Shown: piece by piece, positions 1 to 6,607 of the stretch
How positions within the stretch are numbered: position 1 is the first letter of the stretch
How the letters are laid out: every line of letters begins with the position of its first letter
Assembly: GCA_019090225.1 (NCBI GenBank)
Contig: JAHRWI010000298.1
Location: forward strand, 1-8,036
Source: Porticoccaceae bacterium
GTDB taxonomy: Bacteria > Pseudomonadota > Gammaproteobacteria > Pseudomonadales > Porticoccaceae
DNA: 8,036 nt
Reading direction: 5' to 3'
Notes under the pieces: model-generated
The model's database searches: none
The model's input: the letters and a program-made list of their open reading frames with translations, nothing else
Told to the model about the DNA's origin: nothing
Made by a program: the position numbers and the translations under genes

Positions 1-1
1 G

Positions 2-2320
2 GGTCTGGCGCTGCCCTTGAAAATGCTATGCGATCGTACGCTTCAATTTCTTGGCCAGTGCGGCGGTCGTGTTTTTGATCAAGTCAACGAAAGTTTTTTT
101 GATCTTGCCGACAGCTCTGCCAATGCTGGATTGCAAACGGCATATTTTGACGCGATAAAACAACTCAGAGCCGATAAAACTGTGATCATTGATCAGTGGT
201 TGGCTGCCGTTGCTTCGGCTTTTGATGATCTGGCGGTGATGGCTGTATCCCGCGATGATGATTATAGGGGGCCGTCAGAATTTATCAGTTTGCTTGGTGA
301 CGATGATCTTGAGGAGGTGGTCGCGTTTGATCAAATCGTATCTGCTGCGAATGAGTGTAATCGCTGTGAATTGCTGGTGCTGCAACGGCGTGTAAGCAAA
401 GTTTCAAACCGTAAAATCAGTCTGCCGCAGTTACCGCTTAGTCCTGAGTTTATTACCGAGCAATTTGCTGGGGCTCTGCGCTCCCGAAATTTGGCTCTGC
501 AGCCCAAGTTGTCGCTACTAGAGCTCTATAATGGGGTGGTGCTCGGGCAACTTCCCGAGCTGCTCTTGCAGAGTAATCAGCTGTTAGAAGATTTAGGTAT
601 CCTGCCCAGTCTAATGCCTGAAACAGAAGGAGTTGAGGCAGTAGGGACTGAGGTAGCGAGGTCTGCGGCTTCGGGGCAATTAGCTGGCCGCAAAAATGAC
701 GCTGCCGATCATATTAGCTCAACCAGCGGGATAGTCTTTAGTGAACTAGAACCGCGGTTTAGTGGTGTCGCTAGATCCCTGGATATTGATTCACGCAAAG
801 GCCGTCGCCTGGCCGGAGTCCGGCGAAACAGGGCAAATACTATAGCGCTTATCATACAATCTCGGTCTGCCGATGGTGATTTAACGCAGACCGGTAGTGA
901 AGAGCAAGGCGGTCGAAGGGATTCCAGAGAGAGCAATATTAGTCACAAAGATTTACTTGAATTACTGCAACATATACCGGTGATCGCTGATCTTGCTGAT
1001 AGCCACACCGAATCAGAGTCTAATGGTGATTGCCTCCCGCAGCAGCAAAGAGCTGGGAAGGGCATCAGATATCAAATCGACGCTGCGTTCAGTCAGCAAA
1101 AGCAGTGTTTTGCTAACCTCAACGATCATGATCAGGGCATTATTATTTTGCTGGATCAATGGTTTCATCTAATAGGTGAGCGGTTTGATGGCAAGGGTCA
1201 GGAGGTGGGCAAGCTAAGTGCTTTATTTTCACGTATCGAATTACCTGTCTGTCGAGCGGTGCTGTCAGATCCCTCATTCTTTGATTTTGCTCAGCATCCT
1301 CTCCGACGTTTGCTTAATGAAGTATTCAGAGCTGGCGACTGGCTGCGTGGGGTAGAGGGCCTATCTAAAGATCCGCTTTATAAAAAACTTGATGAGCTGC
1401 TTAAGTGCGTCCTTTGTGCTGAAAAGGATGCTGGCATAGATTCTGTACTTTGCGGTGATTTATTGTCAGATCTTATTCGCTTTATTGACGTCGATCAGCG
1501 ACGGATTAGGGCCATCGAGAAACGGCTAATGGAGCAGGCCAGGGCCGAGGATACAATCAACATTGCACGCTGTGGTGTTGATGAATTGCTGATCTCGCGG
1601 TTGGCAGGAAAAGAGTTCGGTTATGCTTTAGTTGAATTCGTGGAAAAAGCCTGGGCCAGCGTGTTGTTCAGGGCCAGCTTGAAGTGCGGCATGGAATCCG
1701 AACAATGGGTTGGAGCAGTGCACTTGCTGGATCAGTTGCTAGGTCTTGAACCCGTTGATGAAATTGACGAGGAATTCCTTGATCGCTTGGTGGGTATTCT
1801 GAGTGAGTCATTGGCTGATATTTCTTTCGACAGCTATGAAGTTCAGCGGATGTTCAGCAATATCCGCCGCTATCTTCTGGAAGATAAAAATAAGGCCGAA
1901 AATGCCCAACCGGTGATTTTTGATAAAGCAGAGGCCCAACAAATTGATGATTATTCTTTGCGGGTAAGGGTTGAGTCTGTTAATCCTGTGATCCCAGGAG
2001 AAAGTAATAGCGCTGAAAAAGAATTGACTGGCTCTGTGGACGATAATCTGCTGATGGAGGTCGACTCCTTAAAACAAGGTACGTGGGTAGAACTGAAAGA
2101 TGATAATGCCGGAGAGTCGCGGCCATGTCGTCTTATAGGTTCAGTTGGCAGTGCGGGGAAATACTTGTTTGGCGATCGCAATGGTTGTCAAACTGTAGCT
2201 TTTAGCCGTAATCGCCTCGCTTTAAAGCTCAAGGCGGGCGAATTGACGATGCTTGATAACTCTCACTTGTTTGATGATCTACTTGTTGAAGCCATTGGCG
2301 ACACCCGTCCTGTCGAGTAG
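2..2320 (+). CDS. DUF1631 family protein, 5' end outside the window
   Basis: Large protein of unknown function recognised as DUF1631 (PF07793). The frame is open from base 2. The first possible start, TTG at 17, and the ATG at 23 lack a Shine-Dalgarno sequence, and the residues before them (LALPLKML) already look like the family's N-terminal helix, so the real start is probably upstream. Counting from base 17 there are 767 codons. An N-terminal helical region contains FFDLADSSANAGLQTAYFDA (about 27-46). A poorly conserved polar linker covers about 200-310. The central helical domain has the hallmark LPVCRAVLSDPSFF and HPLRRLLNEV (about 408-437). A C-terminal segment with GTWVEL (about 688) and LFGDRNG resembles the small beta domain that ends this family. 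No signal peptide or membrane segment is seen, so it is probably cytoplasmic. ampD follows 37 bases later on the same strand. I recall a homologue in the same place in Pseudomonas aeruginosa. No catalytic motif is recognised. Confidence 0.85.
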   Translation, partial: GLALPLKMLCDRTLQFLGQCGGRVFDQVNESFFDLADSSANAGLQTAYFDAIKQLRADKTVIIDQWLAAVASAFDDLAVMAVSRDDDYRGPSEFISLLGDDDLEEVVAFDQIVSAANECNRCELLVLQRRVSKVSNRKISLPQLPLSPEFITEQFAGALRSRNLALQPKLSLLELYNGVVLGQLPELLLQSNQLLEDLGILPSLMPETEGVEAVGTEVARSAASGQLAGRKNDAADHISSTSGIVFSELEPRFSGVARSLDIDSRKGRRLAGVRRNRANTIALIIQSRSADGDLTQTGSEEQGGRRDSRESNISHKDLLELLQHIPVIADLADSHTESESNGDCLPQQQRAGKGIRYQIDAAFSQQKQCFANLNDHDQGIIILLDQWFHLIGERFDGKGQEVGKLSALFSRIELPVCRAVLSDPSFFDFAQHPLRRLLNEVFRAGDWLRGVEGLSKDPLYKKLDELLKCVLCAEKDAGIDSVLCGDLLSDLIRFIDVDQRRIRAIEKRLMEQARAEDTINIARCGVDELLISRLAGKEFGYALVEFVEKAWASVLFRASLKCGMESEQWVGAVHLLDQLLGLEPVDEIDEEFLDRLVGILSESLADISFDSYEVQRMFSNIRRYLLEDKNKAENAQPVIFDKAEAQQIDDYSLRVRVESVNPVIPGESNSAEKELTGSVDDNLLMEVDSLKQGTWVELKDDNAGESRPCRLIGSVGSAGKYLFGDRNGCQTVAFSRNRLALKLKAGELTMLDNSHLFDDLLVEAIGDTRPVE

Positions 2321-2357
2321 TTGCGGCAAAATCTGTGGCTGCAAAGAGGGTAGCATA

Positions 2358-2909
2358 GTGAGATCAGGACAGATTGGGGAAGACGGTTGGTTGACCTCGG
2401 TTCGGAGGGTGCGGTCACCAAACTATAGCGCGCGTCCCACCGGCAGCGAAATTTCATTGCTGGTGATTCACAATATCAGCTTGCCGCCGGGTAGTTTTGG
2501 CGGCCCTCATATAGAGCAGTTTTTTTGTAACCGACTAGATCCACACGAGCACCCTTATTTTGCTGAAATTAAGCACCTGGAAGTCTCTACCCACCTGCTG
2601 ATAGACAGGCAGGGAGAACTTATCCAGTTTGTACCGTTTGGTCAGCGGGCGTGGCACGCAGGCGTTTCTAGTTTTGATGGTTGTGATCAGTGCAACGACT
2701 ATTCTATTGGTATCGAGCTGGAGGGTACCGACGACTTGGCCTATACAGATGATCAATACCGGGCTTTGGCACAGGTCACACAAACCTTAATCGCCGCTTA
2801 TCCCTGTTTGACTAAGGACAGAATTGTTGGCCATTGTGATATCGCGCTGGGTCGAAAAACTGATCCCGGTGCAGCATTTGATTGGCCGCGTTATTTGGTC
2901 GGTTTATAG
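2358..2909 (+). CDS. ampD: 1,6-anhydro-N-acetylmuramyl-L-alanine amidase AmpD
   Basis: Cytoplasmic zinc amidase of peptidoglycan recycling. It cuts the bond between anhydroMurNAc and L-alanine in muropeptides imported by AmpG and so lowers the inducer of AmpR-controlled beta-lactamases where those exist. I chose the GTG at 2358: AAAGAGGG lies 8 bases upstream, and the resulting 183 residues equal the length of E. coli AmpD and begin like it (GEDGWL). The frame is open back to 2253, but those extra 35 residues overlap the upstream gene and have no family counterpart. Zinc ligands by family alignment are His38 (LLVIHNISLPPG), His159 and Asp169 (GHCDIALGRKTDPG). Lys167 and Glu120 (IGIELEGTDD) match the catalytic pair. 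WHAGVS and RCNDFS-like CNDYSIG are also present. No signal peptide is seen, which separates it from periplasmic AmiD or AmpDh enzymes. ampE starts 27 bases downstream. Confidence 0.97.
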   Translation: MRSGQIGEDGWLTSVRRVRSPNYSARPTGSEISLLVIHNISLPPGSFGGPHIEQFFCNRLDPHEHPYFAEIKHLEVSTHLLIDRQGELIQFVPFGQRAWHAGVSSFDGCDQCNDYSIGIELEGTDDLAYTDDQYRALAQVTQTLIAAYPCLTKDRIVGHCDIALGRKTDPGAAFDWPRYLVGL

Positions 2910-2936
2910 TCGATAGAGACTGTAGGAGCAGGATTG

Positions 2937-3902
2937 ATGAATTTTCTAGTGGTTGTCTGCGGCTTGACTTTATTGTACTGGCCCCGGTCTTTTTCGTTTA
3001 TCCAGAATGATAGCTGGTTTGTTTGGTGGCAGCGAAAGATCAGCGCTACGCGGATTGCTTCAAGCATCCCTGTATTAGGTTTGGCGGTGACCCTCGGTCT
3101 GCCTGTGGCAGGTATTGCGGGTTTATTGCTAACCCTGGACGAGGTGGGTTTTGGTTTGTCCTATGTTGGGATTAATATTTTTGTGTTGCTCTATGCGTTT
3201 GGTCGTGGTGATTCACGGGAGCAGGTCGATGAGTTGGTTAACGATCTCGGCCGGGGTGATCTTCAGGCCGGGTTTCACGATCTGGCGGTATTCACCGATG
3301 ATGCGAGCGCTGGGTCGGCCATGGATATCGAGACATTTTTTGAAGAGTTAAAAGCTCGCCTGGCCTACAGTTACTTTGAGCGTTACTTAGCCGTGGTGTT
3401 CTGGTTTATGGTGGCTGGTGCACCGTTGGCCCTACTTTATCGCCTGTCTGTTTTGTACCGAAAAAACGCTCAGCTTATATCGTGCCAAGCAGATACCGAG
3501 GGTATGGATGATGGAGTGAAAACCGGGCAAAAGTGGCTCTGGTTACTAGAGTGGTTACCCTTGAAGATTACCGGGATGACTTTAGCTCTGGTGGGTCATT
3601 TCAATGCAGCCGTACAGCGTTGGTCGGATTTGTTGTGGAGTGGGATGAGCAGCGAGGTCTCATTGCTGGCTATGGTTAACGCGGCTCTCGATGGCTTGTC
3701 AGCAAATGATAGTTCAGAAAAAAGCACCTTAGAAAGTAGTGCGTTAGAAGCAGTCACGTTAGAAACAGACAGCGAGACAGCCGGTGAAGACGAGCACCTG
3801 GGTGCGAGTGCAAGTCAGGTGGTTCGGGGGGTCGAGGCGCTTTTTTTCAATGCTATTGTGTGCTGGCTGGTAGTGATTGCCGTGGTCGTGATTCTGGCTT
3901 GA
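2937..3902 (+). CDS. ampE: AmpE family inner-membrane protein
   Basis: Membrane protein encoded next to ampD, linked historically to beta-lactamase regulation; its biochemical role is unclear. The ATG at 2937 is preferred over the adjoining TTG at 2934 because AGGAG (2924-2928) sits 8 bases before it. Length is 321 residues against 284 in E. coli. Hydrophobic segments lie at about 2-14, 42-66, 74-88, 148-172, 205-222 and 300-320. Family features are the segment after the second membrane pair (LLYAFGRGD, 85-92, with a helical cytoplasmic stretch to 147), the YFERYLAVVFWFMVAGAPLA stretch, and LEWLPLKITGMTLALVGHF (204-222). The extra length is mainly an acidic Ser/Thr/Glu linker at about 254-291, built partly from a five-residue repeat, just before the last membrane helix. 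The gene ends 26 bases from the stop of the convergent adenosyltransferase gene, and I see no strong terminator between them. Confidence 0.9.
   Translation: MNFLVVVCGLTLLYWPRSFSFIQNDSWFVWWQRKISATRIASSIPVLGLAVTLGLPVAGIAGLLLTLDEVGFGLSYVGINIFVLLYAFGRGDSREQVDELVNDLGRGDLQAGFHDLAVFTDDASAGSAMDIETFFEELKARLAYSYFERYLAVVFWFMVAGAPLALLYRLSVLYRKNAQLISCQADTEGMDDGVKTGQKWLWLLEWLPLKITGMTLALVGHFNAAVQRWSDLLWSGMSSEVSLLAMVNAALDGLSANDSSEKSTLESSALEAVTLETDSETAGEDEHLGASASQVVRGVEALFFNAIVCWLVVIAVVVILA
3711..3770 (+). repeat. 15-base degenerate tandem repeat inside ampE
   Basis: Four in-frame 15-base units at 3711, 3726, 3741 and 3756. The core TTAGAA recurs at 3729, 3744 and 3759, exactly 15 bases apart, with TCAGAA at 3714 as a degenerate fourth copy. 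They encode SSEKS, TLESS, ALEAV and TLETD, so each unit has Glu at position 3. The block makes part of the acidic linker before the last membrane helix of AmpE and looks like slippage-driven growth of a tolerant linker. Confidence 0.6.
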
Positions 3903-3928
3903 TGGATGCTTACTTGAAGGCGCCTGGC

Positions 3929-4552
3929 CTAGGAGCTGCGTTTACCTTCTGGCAGCCAGGGTGTTTCTCTGTTGTTAGGGGATGGATTGTTATGGGAAGG
4001 GTCATTATGGGCAGTGCTGTCATGAGTAGGCTGGTTATTTGATAGAGTGCGAGCGACTAGGAACAGGTAATCGGATAATCTGTTTAAAAACTGGACGACT
4101 GCGTCCGGAACAACCTCAATTTCCCTCGCATGACTGCTTTCTGTTTCCACTATTTTAAATGTGCAACGTTCTGCGCGTCGGCATACAGCACGAGTAATAT
4201 GTGCTTGAGCGGTCGCGGTATTGCCGCCAGGCAGAATAAATTGTCGCAGGGGCGGTAGAGCTTGCTCAAGCTCATCGATCCATTGCTCTAAAACCTCGAC
4301 ATGACGAGCTTCAATGAGCTGTGATGGTGTGCCTGCCAGAGTAGCGCCCAGATCAAACAACTGATGTTGAATCACTGACAGATTGGTGGCTAGAGCCTGG
4401 TCATCTATGAGGCTGATAAGCAAACCCAGATGTGAATTACATTCATCAACTGTACCAATAGCCTCTATGCGAACACTAGTTTTCGTGGTTCGAGTGCCAT
4501 CGGCAAGCCCTGTGCTGCCCTTGTCTCCGGTGCGGGTATAGATGCGTGTCAT
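3929..4552 (-). CDS. pduO: PduO-type corrinoid (cob(I)alamin) adenosyltransferase
   Basis: Transfers the 5'-deoxyadenosyl group of ATP to cob(I)alamin, making adenosylcobalamin. The enzyme is cytoplasmic and usually trimeric. The 207 residues carry the family signatures: N-terminal ATP-binding YTRTGDKGSTGLADGTR (5-21), IGTVDECNSHLG (32-43), LPGGN (107-111), AHITRAVCRRAER (117-129) and LNRLSDYLFLVAR (156-168). The ATG at 4550-4552 is followed directly by the conserved TRIYTRTGD, so the start is firm; its Shine-Dalgarno is weak (ACGAGA). Normal homologues end soon after LFVLAR with a short motif like EVLW.P. Here the matching ETPWLPEGKR (196-205) is pushed away by about 25 residues of Asn/His/Pro/Ser-rich five-residue repeats. 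It lies 48 bases downstream of the AmpG-like gene and is probably co-transcribed with it. No other cobalamin gene or AdoCbl-dependent enzyme is in the window. The symbol reflects the family only, not propanediol use. Confidence 0.95.
   Translation of the reverse strand: MTRIYTRTGDKGSTGLADGTRTTKTSVRIEAIGTVDECNSHLGLLISLIDDQALATNLSVIQHQLFDLGATLAGTPSQLIEARHVEVLEQWIDELEQALPPLRQFILPGGNTATAQAHITRAVCRRAERCTFKIVETESSHAREIEVVPDAVVQFLNRLSDYLFLVARTLSNNQPTHDSTAHNDPSHNNPSPNNRETPWLPEGKRSS
3965..4039 (-). repeat. 15-base degenerate tandem repeat in the adenosyltransferase 3' end
   Basis: Five consecutive 15-base units (+ strand starts 3965, 3980, 3995, 4010, 4025). Read on the coding strand they encode NNQPT, HDSTA, HNDPS, HNNPS and PNNRE. 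The three central units share GG at the start and a TTATG or TCATG end on the + strand; the outer two are more decayed. The resulting polar, probably disordered segment is inserted between the last conserved helix and the conserved C-terminal W..P motif. Confidence 0.6.
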
Positions 4553-4600
4553 GTTGGTTTTCTCGTTATATTTCCGATGGGTATCACATTTCTGTCTAGC

Positions 4601-5854
4601 TCAGGTATCTGCGGCGGTCGATCTGGTCTCGTGCCACGGAGCGACTTTGGTCAGCAATAGCATTCCGGGTATGGCAGCCAGGGCGCAGCCATAAAAAAAC
4701 AACTCCCAGCCAATTTGCTCAACGATAAATCCGGTGCTGGCATTGGCAACGGTTCTTGGTACAGCGGTCAATGCGGTTAGCAAGGCAAACTGGGTGGCGG
4801 CATGAGCGCGGCTAGTGCTGCGCGCGATAAAAGCGATAAAAGCGGCGGCACCAAGACCGACGCCAAGGTATTCAAAACCGATTACCAATGCTAGTAGCCA
4901 GAGGCCTTCGCCGACGTGGGCCATCAAGGCAAAACCAAGGATGGAGACGAGTTGAACGACACCGAAAAGCCACAAAGCTCGGTTAATCCCGATTTTGACC
5001 ATCAGCAGACCGCCGGCCAGACCGCCGATAATCGCTGGCCATAGTGCGGCGTGTTTGGCGACCATGCCGATCTCTGATAACTCGAAACCCATATCGATAT
5101 AAAAGGGTGTGGCCAGCGCGGTGGCAAGGTTGTCGCCTAGCTTGTATAAAAACATAAAGCTCAGTATGAGCAGTGCCTGAGAAACCCCGTCGCGCTGAAA
5201 AAATTCGGTAAAGGGTTCGGCTACGGCGCTGCGCAAAGAGCTGGGTACCGGTTGTGGATGTTTGGGTTCGCCAATTGATAAAGTCAGCACAATGGCGACA
5301 AACATAAATGCAGCGGTGATCAGGAATACGGTTTCCCAGGGCAGGTGGTCGGCCAAAATTAAGGCCAGTGAACCGGGTATCAGACTGGCGATTCGATAAG
5401 CATTGACGTGTAGGGCATTACCCAGGCCAAGTTCAATATCGGGTAATAATTCACGACGGTAGGCATCAATGGCGATGTCCTGAGTCGCACTAAAAAAGGC
5501 AATGAGTGTGCATAGCCAGGCGATGGGCCACAGCTGTAGTTTGGTGTCGAGATAAGGGAGGTAACAGATACACGCGAACAGGGCGACTTGAGTTGCCAAC
5601 ATCCAGCCGCGACGCCTGCCCAGGAAAGGCAAAGGGTATCTTTCTAGAAGGGGTGACCAGAAAAACTTCCAGGTGTAAGGCAGTCCGATCAAGGCAAACA
5701 AGCCTATCTCTTTGAGCCCAACGCCCTCTGTGCGTAGCCAGGCCGGTACCAGAGATATCAGGATATAGAGGGGCAAACCCGAGGCGAAACCGATAAATAC
5801 GCAGATAAGCATGCGGCGATTACAAATCGTCGCCCATAGGGAAGGATTGGTCAT
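4601..5854 (-). CDS. ampG: AmpG-like muropeptide permease (MFS)
   Basis: Inner-membrane major facilitator that imports GlcNAc-1,6-anhydroMurNAc and its peptides for recycling, upstream of AmpD in the pathway. The ATG at 5854 has AGGCGAG 6 bases upstream and gives 417 residues. A GTG at 5890 would add 12 residues that are not family-like. About 12 hydrophobic segments are present. Diagnostic AmpG motifs are GFASGLPL (22-29), KFFWSPLLERY (63-73), GRRRGW (79-84), SATQDIAIDAYRRELL (122-137), LYKLGDNLA (236-244) and ATQFALLTAL (353-362). It is shorter than E. coli AmpG (491 residues), lacking the extra C-terminal helices, and in that resembles the shorter AmpG homologues such as AmpP of Pseudomonas. 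It is divergent from fxsA across 167 bases and leads the operon with the adenosyltransferase. A different sugar or peptide substrate cannot be excluded. I could not place its promoter. Confidence 0.87.
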   Translation of the reverse strand: MTNPSLWATICNRRMLICVFIGFASGLPLYILISLVPAWLRTEGVGLKEIGLFALIGLPYTWKFFWSPLLERYPLPFLGRRRGWMLATQVALFACICYLPYLDTKLQLWPIAWLCTLIAFFSATQDIAIDAYRRELLPDIELGLGNALHVNAYRIASLIPGSLALILADHLPWETVFLITAAFMFVAIVLTLSIGEPKHPQPVPSSLRSAVAEPFTEFFQRDGVSQALLILSFMFLYKLGDNLATALATPFYIDMGFELSEIGMVAKHAALWPAIIGGLAGGLLMVKIGINRALWLFGVVQLVSILGFALMAHVGEGLWLLALVIGFEYLGVGLGAAAFIAFIARSTSRAHAATQFALLTALTAVPRTVANASTGFIVEQIGWELFFYGCALAAIPGMLLLTKVAPWHETRSTAADT

Positions 5855-5949
5855 AGTGGTCTCGCCTGAATAAGCGCTAACCTTAAACACTTGGCTGCGC
5901 AGGGGCTAGTCTTTCGGTTTGTATCTGGCTTTTATCTGCACCAGGCTAT

Positions 5950-5976
5950 CTTGAATTATGGATTCGCAACCCAACT
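5950..5976 (+). promoter_or_regulatory. Candidate sigma-32 (heat-shock) promoter of fxsA
   Basis: The -35 hexamer CTTGAA (5950-5955) is a perfect sigma-32 match. After a 13-base spacer comes ACCCAACT (5969-5976), which matches five of the seven fixed positions of CCCCATNT. A start near 5983 would leave a leader of about 40 bases containing a small inverted repeat, GGGAT/ATCCC (5991-5995 and 6001-6005), before the GGAG at 6012-6015. The sequence TCTTGAATT here recurs before groES. I recall fxsA as a sigma-32 target in E. coli, which fits. Confidence 0.45.
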
Positions 5977-6021
5977 GTTTAGACTCATAAGGGATGCCAT
6001 ATCCCCTAATCGGAGTTTCTC

Positions 6022-6513
6022 GTGCGCTTTTTGTTATTGATATTTATTGTCATACCCATTGTTGAGATGTGGCTGCTTATTCAGGTGGGCGGTCTTATCG
6101 GTGCGCTGCCGACCATAGCCCTGGTCATGCTGACTGCGGTGATAGGCTTGGCTTTGTTGCGTCGTCAGGGGTTTTCTACCTTGATGCGTGGCCGGGCAAA
6201 AATGGAGAGCGGCGAAATTCCGGCCATGGAAATGATCGAAGCCCTGGTGCTGGCGGTATCGGGTGCTATGTTGCTGACGCCGGGTTTTTTTACCGACGCA
6301 CTGGGCTTTGCCGGTTTATTGCCCTTATCTCGACACTGGTTGGTGAATCGTCTGGTTAGTCGGATGGACATCGTCGATGGCTATTACCAGGCGAGTCATA
6401 GCCATCGTCAAACCCATAGTCTTCATGGCAGCGCTTTTGATCCCACTAAATCGGAGTCTGGTCCATCGAATGGCAAGGAGACTCTGGAAGGCGAATACCG
6501 CCGCGAAGATTAA
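6022..6513 (+). CDS. fxsA: FxsA family membrane protein
   Basis: Small inner-membrane protein. In E. coli, overproduction of FxsA relieves F-plasmid exclusion of phage T7; its normal role is unknown. The start is GTG at 6022 with GGAG (6012-6015) 6 bases upstream, giving 163 residues against 158 in E. coli. Hydrophobic segments are at about 3-22, 26-46 and 71-101. Conserved features include the RRQGF turn (47-51), GEIPAMEMIEA (64-74), LTPGFFTDALG (85-95), and the C-terminal LEGEYRRED, which parallels the FDGEYQRKD tail of E. coli FxsA. The cytoplasmic tail has a His-rich patch (SHSHRQTHSLHG, about 125-136) with no known meaning. Its position just before groESL is a familiar gammaproteobacterial arrangement. 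It is preceded by a possible heat-shock promoter and separated from groES by 204 bases, so it is likely transcribed on its own. Confidence 0.95.
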   Translation: MRFLLLIFIVIPIVEMWLLIQVGGLIGALPTIALVMLTAVIGLALLRRQGFSTLMRGRAKMESGEIPAMEMIEALVLAVSGAMLLTPGFFTDALGFAGLLPLSRHWLVNRLVSRMDIVDGYYQASHSHRQTHSLHGSAFDPTKSESGPSNGKETLEGEYRRED

Positions 6514-6520
6514 GCGGCGG
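6498..6520 (+). terminator. GC-rich stem-loop over the fxsA stop codon
   Basis: CCGCCGC (6498-6504) pairs perfectly with GCGGCGG (6514-6520) around a 9-base loop that contains the TAA stop of fxsA. No T-run follows, so this is not a standard intrinsic terminator. It may protect the mRNA 3' end, pause polymerase, or just reflect codon choice in the conserved EYRRED tail. Confidence 0.3.
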
Positions 6521-6570
6521 GTGGGCTGGCAGCGCGACCGAGCATAACGGGGTTCGAGGCTAAGACAGAC

Positions 6571-6595
6571 AGAATGAAATTTTTGCTTCATTTTT
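6571..6595 (+). terminator. Weak terminator-like hairpin with T-run after fxsA
   Basis: AGAATGAA (6571-6578) can pair with TTCATTTT (6587-6594), including one G-T pair, around an 8-base loop, and the 3' arm runs into TTTTT (6591-6595). The stem is AT-rich and weak, but the position fits: downstream of fxsA and just upstream of the groES promoter. Confidence 0.3.
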
Positions 6596-6607
6596 ACTGG
6601 ATGGGGT

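Noticed and set aside
17..25. TTG 17 or ATG 23 as the true start of the DUF1631 gene
   Set aside because: No Shine-Dalgarno precedes them, the frame is open to the window edge, and the family normally has more residues before this point.
2253..2357. Longer AmpD start overlapping the upstream gene
   Set aside because: The added 35 residues have no counterpart in AmpD, while GTG 2358 has a good ribosome binding site and gives the standard 183 residues.
3860..4042. Small + strand frame across the ampE/adenosyltransferase junction
   Set aside because: It overlaps two well-supported genes, has no ribosome binding site of note, and its Met/Gly/Val-rich end is the reverse reading of the 15-base repeat.
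5506..5715. + strand frame within the permease gene
   Set aside because: Antisense shadow of conserved AmpG coding sequence; no recognisable protein.
5855..5890. GTG 5890 as start of the permease
   Set aside because: The 12 extra residues are not AmpG-like, and ATG 5854 has AGGCGAG at proper distance.
6069..6591. Alternative frames on both strands over fxsA, including a - strand frame reaching 6591
   Set aside because: They are shadows of the FxsA reading frame, which has clear family motifs.
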